Positions 5,901 to 10,956 of a stretch of DNA of 10,956 nucleotides are shown here, piece by piece. The notes under the pieces are model-generated. The model saw nothing but the letters and a program-made list of their open reading frames with translations. It did not search any database and was not told the origin of the DNA. The DNA comes from Candidatus Woesearchaeota archaeon (GTDB lineage: Archaea; Nanobdellota; Nanobdellia; Woesearchaeales; ARS49). A program made the position numbers and the translations under genes. How positions within the stretch are numbered: the stretch's first letter is position 1; each line of letters starts with the position of its first letter. The stretch spans positions 1 through 10,956 of the forward strand of contig JACQNB010000067.1 of assembly GCA_016203265.1 (NCBI GenBank), given 5' to 3'.

Positions 5901-6911
5901 ATGAACTTCGGAAAGCTCGGAAATATCGAAACGGCCGATGAATACCTCAACATCGCGTTCCGGCAGGCGAAAGCCCACGCAGCGGAAGCCATGAAGAAAA
6001 TCACCGGCAGCTCGTTCCAACGCCTGCAGCGCAAGGAGCTGGACTCCATCAACGTCGTCCACACCGCGCTCGTGAAGCACTTCACGACCATCCTTGTCTC
6101 ATTCCCGTCCATTCCCGACTTGGACCCGTTCTATCGCGAACTCATCAGGTGCGTCGTGGACGTCGCGCAAGTGCGCCAGAGCCTGGGCGGCGTCAACTGG
6201 GCCGTGCACCGGATCCAGGAAATCTTCCACGAATACCACCAAAAGCTCAAAAGCAGCGCGGACGAAAACGCGTTACTGCGCCACAAGCGCGCGTACTACG
6301 GCAGGATCTCGAGCGTCGTGAAACGGTTGAAGACCGATTTCGTGTTCCTGAACGAAGCGCGCCGACAGATGAAGGAACTGCCGTCGTTCAAGACGTCCGT
6401 CCCCACCATCGTGATCGCGGGACTGCCGAACGTGGGCAAAAGCACGCTGCTGAAGGCGCTGACCGGAAGCGCTCCCGCGATCGCGGATTACCCGTTCACG
6501 ACCAAGAGCATGATGCTCGGGTATCGCACCGTTGACGGCAAGAAGTGGCAGGTCATCGACACGCCCGGATTGCTTGACCGACCGTTGGCAAAACGCAACA
6601 GCATCGAGAAGCAGGCCGCGCTCGCGCTGAAGCATCTGGCGACGGTCGTCGTGTTCGTGATGGACCCCACGGAAGCCTGCGGCTATCCGCTGTCGGAACA
6701 GAAAAACTTGCTGAAGGAAGTCGCGAAGTCGCTCGAAGTTCCCGTCATCATCGCGTTGAACAAGGCAGACGTCGCGACCGAAGCGCAACTGCACGCCGCC
6801 ACGGAACGAAGCCAGCATGTCATTCCGATTTCCGCAAAGAAGGAAGAAAACATCAAGGAACTTTCTGATTTGATCGCGAAGAACATACCTGAAGTCAAGG
6901 CCAAGTCATAG
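5901..6911 (+). CDS. NOG1-family ribosome-assembly GTPase
   Basis: A 336-residue P-loop GTPase of the OBG/NOG1 group. Members bind the large ribosomal subunit, and the eukaryotic homologue acts in 60S maturation. The N-terminal 165 residues form a helical NOG1-type domain, with SFQRLQRKELDSI and LGGVNWAVHRIQEIFHEY visible. The G domain follows: G1 GLPNVGKS (174-181), a Thr-rich switch YPFTTKS (197-203), G3 DTPG (220-223), G4 NKAD (287-290) and G5 SAK (311-313). Length is typical of archaeal NOG1; the C-terminal extensions of eukaryotic NOG1 are absent. The start ATG has AGGGTG five bases upstream and a TATA box 41 nt upstream. It is divergent from the repeat membrane protein and convergent with the next gene, leaving only 27 nt between stops. 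All G motifs are intact, so it should be active. Confidence 0.93.
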   Translation: MNFGKLGNIETADEYLNIAFRQAKAHAAEAMKKITGSSFQRLQRKELDSINVVHTALVKHFTTILVSFPSIPDLDPFYRELIRCVVDVAQVRQSLGGVNWAVHRIQEIFHEYHQKLKSSADENALLRHKRAYYGRISSVVKRLKTDFVFLNEARRQMKELPSFKTSVPTIVIAGLPNVGKSTLLKALTGSAPAIADYPFTTKSMMLGYRTVDGKKWQVIDTPGLLDRPLAKRNSIEKQAALALKHLATVVVFVMDPTEACGYPLSEQKNLLKEVAKSLEVPVIIALNKADVATEAQLHAATERSQHVIPISAKKEENIKELSDLIAKNIPEVKAKS

Positions 6912-6938
6912 GCGTCGCGTGCTCTTCTCATCTCTGAC

Positions 6939-7397
6939 TCAAAACGCAATCGTCTTCTTTTCCAGCTTGTTGGCGATGTACCAGAGGAACAGCCCCAACA
7001 AGATATAGGCGATGGTCAACGCCTGCACTTTCGGGACTGCCTGGTCGACGTACACGGTGAGCAGCGTGATCGCTTCCGGACTGATGATGGTCAGGAACGC
7101 GGTCTTGCCGAACAGCGAGAACAGGACGCCGATAAACCCCGGGATGAGCGTGACCTTGCTCAAGGCGCGCAAGGCCCTCGCGAGCGTGCCCTTCTGCATG
7201 ATGTAGCCCATGAAGCTACCAAGGATAAGCACGACGGCGATTGTGAGGATCTTCGGCGACGTGTTGCCCGGCAACGCGAGGAAGTAGAGGAACGGAAAAA
7301 GCAGGGTGAGCCCGATGACGTAGACGACACCCAGCAGCCACTCGAACACCAGGCCTCCCACGAACGCGTGCAGACGGCTCGGGCCCCTTTTTGCCAT
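6939..7397 (-). CDS. Multi-pass membrane protein of unknown function
   Basis: A 152-residue hydrophobic protein with about four membrane segments: roughly 13-41 (one long or two short helices), 49-67, 83-105 and 126-143. Charged loops separate them, including QKGTLARALRALSK at 68-81, and the C-terminus is lysine-rich (NKLEKK). No catalytic motif is visible and I do not recognise the family. The ATG at 7397 lies 26 nt from a TATA box, so the mRNA should be leaderless. It is divergent from the cation exchanger and shares its TATA box, which suggests linked expression; a functional link is inference only. Confidence 0.8.
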   Translation of the reverse strand: MAKRGPSRLHAFVGGLVFEWLLGVVYVIGLTLLFPFLYFLALPGNTSPKILTIAVVLILGSFMGYIMQKGTLARALRALSKVTLIPGFIGVLFSLFGKTAFLTIISPEAITLLTVYVDQAVPKVQALTIAYILLGLFLWYIANKLEKKTIAF

Positions 7398-7419
7398 ACA
7401 TGACCGGAGTGACCGAAGG

Positions 7420-7427
7420 TTTAAAAA
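7420..7427. promoter_or_regulatory. One TATA box serving two divergent leaderless genes
   Basis: TTTAAAAA (plus strand) is centred at about 7423.5. The minus-strand ATG at 7397 is 26 nt away and the plus-strand ATG at 7451 is 27 nt away. Both starts are therefore at leaderless distance from the same element, and no second TATA box is present in the 53-base gap. Confidence 0.7.
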
Positions 7428-7450
7428 GATTGTTCTCTGCCGGACAGTGC

Positions 7451-8401
7451 ATGGTGATGCAGGATCTGGCCGTATTCATAGGCGCGTCCGTCGCGCTCGT
7501 GATTTTCGGCTCCCTGCTCGTCCGCACCATCCTCAAGCTCGCGCAATTCCTGCGCTTGAGCGAATTCGTCGTCGCATTCCTCATCCTGGCCATCGCGACG
7601 TCCTTGCCCGAGCTCTTCGTCGGCATCCAGTCGGCATTGGCCGGCACGCCCGAGATTTCGCTCGGGAACGTCATCGGCAGCAACATCATCGACTTGTCGC
7701 TCATCGGCGGCATCATCATCCTGCTCGCGCGCGGCGTGACCATCACGGAACGGCTCGTACGCAGAGATGTCTGGATGATGGTCCTGATCGCGACGATTCC
7801 CATCATTCTGATGACGGTCGGCAAGGGACTGTCGCAGTTCGACGGGCTCATCCTGCTCGCGGCGTATGCGGGCTACCTGTCGTGGCTGTACTTCGAGCGC
7901 CGAGGAACGGCAGTCTACCAAGACCACGTCAAACGATGGGAAGCAGTCTTCAACACGCTCCTTTTTGTCGCGTGCGGATTCGTGCTTTACTTCACCGCGA
8001 AACTCATCGTCAGTTCCGGAGAACGATTGGCGCTCAGTTTGGGACTGCCCGACATTTTTGTGGGGCTCATCTTCGTCGCATTGGGCACGGCGATGCCTGA
8101 ACTCGTGTTCGGCACGCGTGCCGTGCTGTCAAAGCATCCGCAACTGGCAGTGGGAGACTTGGTCGGGGCCGTCATCGTGAATTCATTGTTGGTCACGGGC
8201 GTGACCGCATTGATCACTCCCATCACGACCAGCCTGATGCTGTTCTTCACGAGCGCCGTCTTTCTGTTGTTCCTGGTCATTCTGTTCGCGACGATGGCCA
8301 GCCGGAAATCCGGATTCACGTGGGAAGAAGGCATCGTGCTCATCCTGTTCTACGTGCTGTTCCTCATCATCGAACTGAATGTGCAGGAGTTCCTCGCGTG
8401 A
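7451..8401 (+). CDS. CaCA-family cation/Ca2+ exchanger (NCX/YrbG-like)
   Basis: A 316-residue, roughly ten-helix membrane antiporter with two inverted alpha repeats. Repeat 1 has AIATSLPELFVG (47-58) and GNVIGSNIID (72-81); repeat 2 has ALGTAMPELVFG (210-221) and GDLVGAVIVN (235-244). The glutamates E54 and E217 are the key ion ligands of the family. By comparison with the archaeal exchanger NCX_Mj from memory, repeat 1 has Asp81 where NCX_Mj has Asn, repeat 2 has Asn244 where it has Asp, and two serines in repeat 2 are alanines (214, 240). Ion selectivity may therefore differ. The start ATG at 7451 is leaderless relative to the shared TATA box; the upstream TTG at 7391 lies before the TATA box and is unlikely. 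The stop overlaps the endoQ start (GTGA), so the two are one transcription unit. Confidence 0.92.
   Translation: MVMQDLAVFIGASVALVIFGSLLVRTILKLAQFLRLSEFVVAFLILAIATSLPELFVGIQSALAGTPEISLGNVIGSNIIDLSLIGGIIILLARGVTITERLVRRDVWMMVLIATIPIILMTVGKGLSQFDGLILLAAYAGYLSWLYFERRGTAVYQDHVKRWEAVFNTLLFVACGFVLYFTAKLIVSSGERLALSLGLPDIFVGLIFVALGTAMPELVFGTRAVLSKHPQLAVGDLVGAVIVNSLLVTGVTALITPITTSLMLFFTSAVFLLFLVILFATMASRKSGFTWEEGIVLILFYVLFLIIELNVQEFLA
8385..8389 (+). promoter_or_regulatory. Ribosome-binding site for endoQ
   Basis: AGGAG lies eight bases before the GTG at 8398, inside the last codons of the exchanger gene. With the GTGA overlap it supports a GTG start and translational coupling. Confidence 0.65.
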
Positions 8402-9669
8402 TCGTCGATCTGCACATCCACGGCAAATACGCCAAAGCCACGTCAAAGGATTTGACGATTCCGATGCTCGAGAAGTACGGCAAGATGAAAGGAGTGGACA
8501 TTATCGGCACGGGCGACGCGCAGCACCCGCAATGGAACGCGCACTTGAAGGATGAGTTAAGTGAGATCGGAACATCAGGCATTTACCAATCAAAAGGCGG
8601 ACAAAAGTTCCTGTTGACGACTGAGATCTCATTCGCGTACACGCAAGGCGGCAAGGGACGCAGGATTCATTTGGTCGTGCTGATGCCATCCATTGCGGTC
8701 GTGGACCAGGTTGCAACGGCTCTGCTGAAGAAAGGCCGCATCGATTACGACGGCAGGCCCATTTTCGGCATGAGCTGCATCGAGTTCGTGGACATGATGC
8801 GCGCGATAAGCCCGGACATCGAAATCATTCCGGCACACGTCTGGACGCCATGGTTCGGCCTGTTCGGCTCGAAATCGGGATTCAATTCGTTGCAGGAATG
8901 CTTTCAGGACCGGACAAAACATATTCACGCGATTGAGACGGGAATGAGTTCTGATCCGTCGATGAACTGGCGGCTTTCGCAACTCGACAACATTCAATTG
9001 GTTTCGTTTTCCGACAGCCACTCACACTGGCCGTGGAGACTGGGACGCGAAGCGACGATTCTGGATTGTCCATGCACGTACAAGGACATTCTGCATTCGA
9101 TTCGTACCGGTGAAGGTTTGACGGGCACGATCGAAACTGACCCCGGCTACGGCATTTACCATTTTGACGGCCACCGCGACTGCGGCATTTCGTATTCTCC
9201 TGAAGAGTCCAAGAAAAGAAAGGGGATTTGCTCAAAGTGCGGCAAACCCGTGACCGTGGGCGTTGCCGCCCGTATTGAGGAGCTCGCCGACCGTCCGGAA
9301 GGATTCAGGCCCAAGAACGCAAAACCGCACCAGAACCTGATTCCGTTGTCTGAACTGATTTGCGGCGTGTTGGGTGTCGGGCTCGCGACGAAGAAAACGT
9401 GGGCCGCCTACAATGACTTGATGCAGCACTTTCCGAACGAATTTTTCGTGTTGCGCGACGCGACGAAAGAACAGCTGCTGCAAGCCACGACGCCTGAGAT
9501 TGTCGACATCATTCTGAAGAATCGCAAACAGGAAATCAAAGTGAAGCCCGGCTATGATGGCGCGTACGGGATTCCGTTGATCGGAAAACGATTGCTGAAG
9601 ATCGAACAAGAGAACCCTTCCGGACTGCAGGAGAAGCGCATCACTTCTGATTTGTCGAAGTGGGCGTGA
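8398..9669 (+). CDS. endoQ: Endonuclease Q (PHP-fold DNA repair nuclease)
   Basis: A 423-residue protein of normal EndoQ length. EndoQ enzymes known from Pyrococcus and Thermococcus nick DNA 5' to deaminated bases (uracil, hypoxanthine, xanthine) and abasic sites. The PHP metal site is visible: DLHIH (4-8), GTGDAQHPQW (37-46), TTEISF (74-79), PAHVWTPWFG (145-154), AIETG near 178-182 and FSDSHSH (204-210). A zinc-binding group follows: H259, C262, then CSKC (278-281). The family-typical RPEGFRPKNAKPHQNLIPL segment and a C-terminal helical region follow. The start is the GTG at 8398, giving VIVDLHIHG; upstream codons in this frame are exchanger sequence. All expected PHP residues are present, so it should be active. 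Pairing with a cation exchanger is unusual. The last 29 nt overlap the convergent gene. Confidence 0.95.
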   Translation: MIVDLHIHGKYAKATSKDLTIPMLEKYGKMKGVDIIGTGDAQHPQWNAHLKDELSEIGTSGIYQSKGGQKFLLTTEISFAYTQGGKGRRIHLVVLMPSIAVVDQVATALLKKGRIDYDGRPIFGMSCIEFVDMMRAISPDIEIIPAHVWTPWFGLFGSKSGFNSLQECFQDRTKHIHAIETGMSSDPSMNWRLSQLDNIQLVSFSDSHSHWPWRLGREATILDCPCTYKDILHSIRTGEGLTGTIETDPGYGIYHFDGHRDCGISYSPEESKKRKGICSKCGKPVTVGVAARIEELADRPEGFRPKNAKPHQNLIPLSELICGVLGVGLATKKTWAAYNDLMQHFPNEFFVLRDATKEQLLQATTPEIVDIILKNRKQEIKVKPGYDGAYGIPLIGKRLLKIEQENPSGLQEKRITSDLSKWA

Positions 9670-9946
9670 AATTGCGGATACGGGCGAATTCCCTGATTTC
9701 CTCCGGCTTTGCCATGCGCGAAAATGACGCGCTCGTCGTGCGCATGGACATCTTGAAGTTCTTCAGCACGACAAAATCGTCCAACGAGAGCGGCGTTGAC
9801 ACACCCGCAATTGGCAAACACACCGTTCCCTGCGTCGCCGTACGGATGAGATAATCATTGTGTGGCGGGTGCGGCAGCTGGATGACATACCCCACAGGAA
9901 CGGGAGCGTAGTCTCGTTTCATGAATGGCGTGTCGTAACACTTCAT
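9641..9946 (-). CDS. Unknown 101-residue protein, convergent with endoQ
   Basis: A 101-residue soluble protein starting MKCYDTPFMKRDYAPVPVG. The first 65 residues look beta-rich with many prolines (YVIQLPHPPHNDYLI) and the C-terminal part is helical (AKPEEIREFARIRNF). I do not recognise a family. The ATG at 9946 is exactly 26 nt from a TATA box, which decides it over the longer open frame from 9988 and over the internal ATG at 9922. The 3' end overlaps the last 29 nt of endoQ on the other strand. The promoter has a well-formed BRE (CGAAAACC) and an upstream 14-mer shared with the divergent rnp2 promoter. Confidence 0.68.
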   Translation of the reverse strand: MKCYDTPFMKRDYAPVPVGYVIQLPHPPHNDYLIRTATQGTVCLPIAGVSTPLSLDDFVVLKNFKMSMRTTSASFSRMAKPEEIREFARIRNFTPTSTNQK

Positions 9947-9968
9947 CGGTTGCGGTGCAATGGTTCCC

Positions 9969-9982
9969 TTTAAATGGTTTTC
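9969..9982 (-). promoter_or_regulatory. BRE/TATA promoter of the 9641-9946 gene
   Basis: On the minus strand GAAAACC is followed by ATTTAAA. The TATA centre (about 9972) is 26 nt before the ATG at 9946, giving a leaderless mRNA. The 14-mer GACTTTCACCAGCG begins about 20 nt further upstream. Confidence 0.65.
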
Positions 9983-9991
9983 GGACAAGGA

Positions 9992-10005
9992 CGCTGGTGA
10001 AAGTC
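9992..10005 (+). repeat. Left arm of a perfect 14-bp inverted repeat
   Basis: CGCTGGTGAAAGTC here is the exact reverse complement of 10142-10155. Read toward the minus-strand gene it is GACTTTCACCAGCG, ending 9 nt before the BRE of that gene's promoter. Confidence 0.85.
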
Positions 10006-10141
10006 ACTTGGAGCTCGAGCCACGACCAGGTGGAACCGGCGATGGTCGTTGCTGCGAAAATGATGTGATGCAACGAGGAACTCAAAGAGCGAAGCTCTTT
10101 GGTTTCATGCCTGATGCTTTGCACCGGCATGATGAGAGCGA

Positions 10142-10155
10142 GACTTTCACCAGCG
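10142..10155 (+). repeat. Right arm of a perfect 14-bp inverted repeat
   Basis: GACTTTCACCAGCG ends 10 nt before the GGAAACC BRE and TTTTTAAA TATA box facing rnp2. The identical 14-mer occupies the matching position at the divergent promoter. Confidence 0.85.
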
Positions 10156-10165
10156 CCTCGGGCAA

Positions 10166-10180
10166 GGAAACCTTTTTAAA
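10166..10180 (+). promoter_or_regulatory. BRE/TATA promoter facing rnp2
   Basis: GGAAACC followed by TTTTTAAA matches the BRE/TATA form seen at other genes in the window. The predicted transcript start near 10203 gives a leader of about 87 nt before the rnp2 ATG at 10290. A second, weaker TATAAT at 10188-10193 could also be used. Confidence 0.55.
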
Positions 10181-10224
10181 CCCTCCCTATAATCTAGTGT
10201 CCAACGAGAGAAAGGAAGCGATAA

Positions 10225-10238
10225 CGCGCAGGTGCGCG
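10225..10238 (+). other. Small GC-rich hairpin in the rnp2 leader
   Basis: CGCGC and GCGCG pair perfectly around an AGGT loop. It would be present in the roughly 87-nt leader predicted for rnp2. The rest of 10181-10289 shows no gene. Confidence 0.4.
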
Positions 10239-10289
10239 AAACATGCGTCGTGCGATGCGTGAGAAGCTCTTTTCTATCAATAGGTGTGG

Positions 10290-10625
10290 ATGGGACTCAA
10301 ACCGTTGAAACCAAGCTTGCGCGAAAAGAAGCGTTATCTTGCGTTCGAGGTGTTGGGCTCCAAACTACCGGCTGAAAGCGTTTCGCGCGCCGTCAAAAGC
10401 GCCGTGCTGCAGTTCGTCGGCGAACTCGGTCTGGCCAAGATGGGCCTGATCGTGCTGAACGACTGCTACAAGAACAACAAGGGCATCGCGAAATGTTCGC
10501 ACACGTCCTTGGACACGCTCAAGGCAAGCCTCGCGTTCGTCAAGGACATCGACGGACACGCAGTCACGGTGCGCAGCCTCACGGCAAGCGGCGCCGTCAA
10601 CAAGGCAAAAGCATCATTGTCCTAA
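10290..10625 (+). CDS. rnp2: Ribonuclease P protein component 2 (Pop5)
   Basis: A 111-residue protein of the Pop5/Rpp14 family, a subunit of archaeal RNase P, which cleaves 5' leaders from precursor tRNAs; Pop5 pairs with Rpp30 on the catalytic domain of the RNA. Typical features are the N-terminal LREKKRYLAFEV strand, the SRAVKSAVLQFVGELGLAK helix region, LIVLNDCYKNNKGIAKCSH and the TLKASLAFVKDIDG segment. The ATG at 10290 has AGGTG just upstream; a GTG two codons earlier is unlikely. The gene lies upstream of psmA, an arrangement known in many archaea, although the usual neighbour rnp3 (Rpp30) is not seen here. Confidence 0.93.
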   Translation: MGLKPLKPSLREKKRYLAFEVLGSKLPAESVSRAVKSAVLQFVGELGLAKMGLIVLNDCYKNNKGIAKCSHTSLDTLKASLAFVKDIDGHAVTVRSLTASGAVNKAKASLS

Positions 10626-10658
10626 ACGACAATAAGCGATGAACAGAAGGTGAGTGAA

Positions 10659-10886
10659 GTGATATATGGAAGACACAAAATGTACAGGAAAGGAAGGCTC
10701 GCAGAAAAATCCCTGAACTACCAGTTCAAGGGCGAACTCTGGCACAGCGAAAAGCTGGACTATTTTTTCAGCCAGCCGGACATGCTCGACATGGACACGA
10801 GCAATAACGTCGATGAGGTTCCCCTCGTGTTGCCGGGAGCAAAGCAGCAAAAAAACATTGACGACTTAATCACGCAAAGGCATTAG
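10659..10886 (+). CDS. Unknown 75-residue protein between rnp2 and psmA
   Basis: A small, charged, soluble protein ending NIDDLITQRH. It contains MYRKGRLAEKSLNYQFKG near the start and an acidic middle (SQPDMLDMDTSNNVDE). I do not recognise it. I chose the GTG at 10659 because GGTGA (10649-10653) lies five bases upstream. The GTG at 10650 and the ATG at 10680 are alternatives, the latter giving 68 residues. The stop overlaps the psmA ribosome-binding site by two bases, so it belongs to the same transcript. Its place in a conserved proteasome/RNase P gene neighbourhood suggests a real gene. Confidence 0.62.
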   Translation: MIYGRHKMYRKGRLAEKSLNYQFKGELWHSEKLDYFFSQPDMLDMDTSNNVDEVPLVLPGAKQQKNIDDLITQRH

Positions 10887-10890
10887 GAGG
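10885..10890 (+). promoter_or_regulatory. Strong ribosome-binding site for psmA
   Basis: AGGAGG, the best Shine-Dalgarno sequence in the window, lies nine bases before the ATG at 10900. It overlaps the stop codon of the preceding gene. It fits an internal operon gene, where leaderless initiation is impossible. Confidence 0.8.
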
Positions 10891-10899
10891 AACAAGCAC

Positions 10900-10956
10900 A
10901 TGGCGAAAGAGGAAAACATGCAACCCATGATCCACCAGCAGATGGGTTATGACCGC
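10900..10956 (+). CDS. psmA: Proteasome subunit alpha, N-terminal fragment
   Basis: Only 19 codons are visible before the window ends: MAKEENMQPMIHQQMGYDR. The QQMGYDR motif is the hallmark N-terminus of archaeal proteasome alpha subunits, just before the gating and first-strand region. The alpha subunits form the outer rings and gate of the 20S proteasome. The position after rnp2 matches the gene order known in archaea. The assignment rests on this short motif plus context. Confidence 0.85.
   Translation, partial: MAKEENMQPMIHQQMGYDR

Larger units (their letters stand above)
9992..10155. ncRNA. Candidate structured RNA or nested hairpin element (strand unresolved)
   Basis: A perfect 14-bp inverted repeat (9992-10005 with 10142-10155) encloses about 136 bases with several further perfect stems: 10022-10028 with 10043-10049 (7 bp), 10047-10052 with 10070-10075 (6 bp, competing with the first), 10083-10090 with 10094-10101 (8 bp, GAA loop) and 10107-10112 with 10126-10131 (CATGCC/GGCATG). 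Together they would fold into a multi-branched structure of about 165 nt. A T-run at 10173-10177 could terminate a plus-strand RNA. The last hairpin pairs better on the minus strand because an A-C mismatch becomes G-U. I found no match to RNase P RNA, SRP RNA or tRNA motifs. It could instead be a regulatory region in which the 14-mers are protein sites. Confidence 0.35.

Noticed and set aside
10059..10135. C/D box guide RNA
   Set aside because: ATGATGA (10129-10135) and CTGA (10111-10114) match box C and box D, but their order and spacing do not give a complete C-D'-C'-D set with guide-length spacers.
9992..10155. RNase P RNA, SRP RNA or tRNA as identity of the structured element
   Set aside because: The conserved P4 or CR-V motif, the SRP helix 8 asymmetric loop and the tRNA T-arm were not found on either strand, and the element is short for RNase P or SRP RNA.
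9779..10210. 12-base direct repeat GTCCAACGAGAG at 9779 and 10199
   Set aside because: A 12-base match within 11 kb is expected by chance, and nothing else around the copies is similar.
9960..10262. 100-codon plus-strand open frame in the long intergenic region
   Set aside because: Its start overlaps the TATA box of the divergent gene, its composition is not protein-like, and the region's inverted repeats explain the sequence better. The minus-strand frame 9855-10130 is rejected for the same reasons.
1..10956. CRISPR array, insertion sequence or integrase
   Set aside because: No regularly spaced direct repeats and no transposase or integrase reading frame are present.

Overview
The window looks like a compact archaeal chromosome segment. 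Evidence: an eS6 ribosomal protein, archaeal-type peptidyl-tRNA hydrolase (Pth2), a short NOG1-type GTPase, endonuclease Q, the RNase P subunit Pop5, and the first codons of a proteasome alpha subunit. Almost every gene is also preceded by an archaeal TATA box (TTTAAA / TTTATAAA) about 26 nt from its start codon, the signature of leaderless transcripts. Small intergenic gaps and several unrecognised small proteins would fit a DPANN or other little-characterised lineage, but the lineage cannot be fixed from this sequence.

Layout. 1-245 (-): N-terminal part of a membrane-anchored protein. 303-1130 (-): BRO-N/antirepressor-like protein, AT-richer than the housekeeping genes. 1196-1600 (-): eS6. 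1682-2618 (-): an overlapping gene pair, an unknown protein followed by a nucleotidyltransferase-like protein (DUF6036-like), also AT-richer and probably accessory. 2649-3974 (-): Cys-rich lipoprotein with a degenerate M23/LytM-like domain. 4010-4360 (-): pth2. 4387-5819 (-): a two-gene unit of a K/P/E-repeat membrane protein and a small unknown protein, coupled by an ATGA overlap. 5901-6911 (+): NOG1-like GTPase, divergent from that unit. 6939-7397 (-): multi-pass membrane protein. 7451-8401 (+): CaCA-family cation exchanger, coupled by a GTGA overlap to endonuclease Q (8398-9669, +). 9641-9946 (-): small unknown protein overlapping the endoQ 3' end. 9947-10289: the only long gene-free stretch, holding a perfect 14-bp inverted repeat and several internal hairpins between two outward-facing promoters. 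10290-10956 (+): rnp2 (Pop5), a small unknown protein and the start of psmA.

How the parts relate. The core genes serve translation (eS6, Pth2, NOG1), tRNA processing (Pop5), proteolysis (PsmA) and DNA repair (EndoQ). Three intergenic regions are divergent: two use a single, nearly palindromic TATA box for both directions (about 5860 and about 7424), and the third (9947-10289) has two TATA boxes, each with an identical 14-mer upstream. The items most worth following are the 9969-10180 structured intergenic element, the two unknown membrane/lipoprotein units, the nucleotidyltransferase pair, and the exchanger with a swapped Asp/Asn in its ion site.
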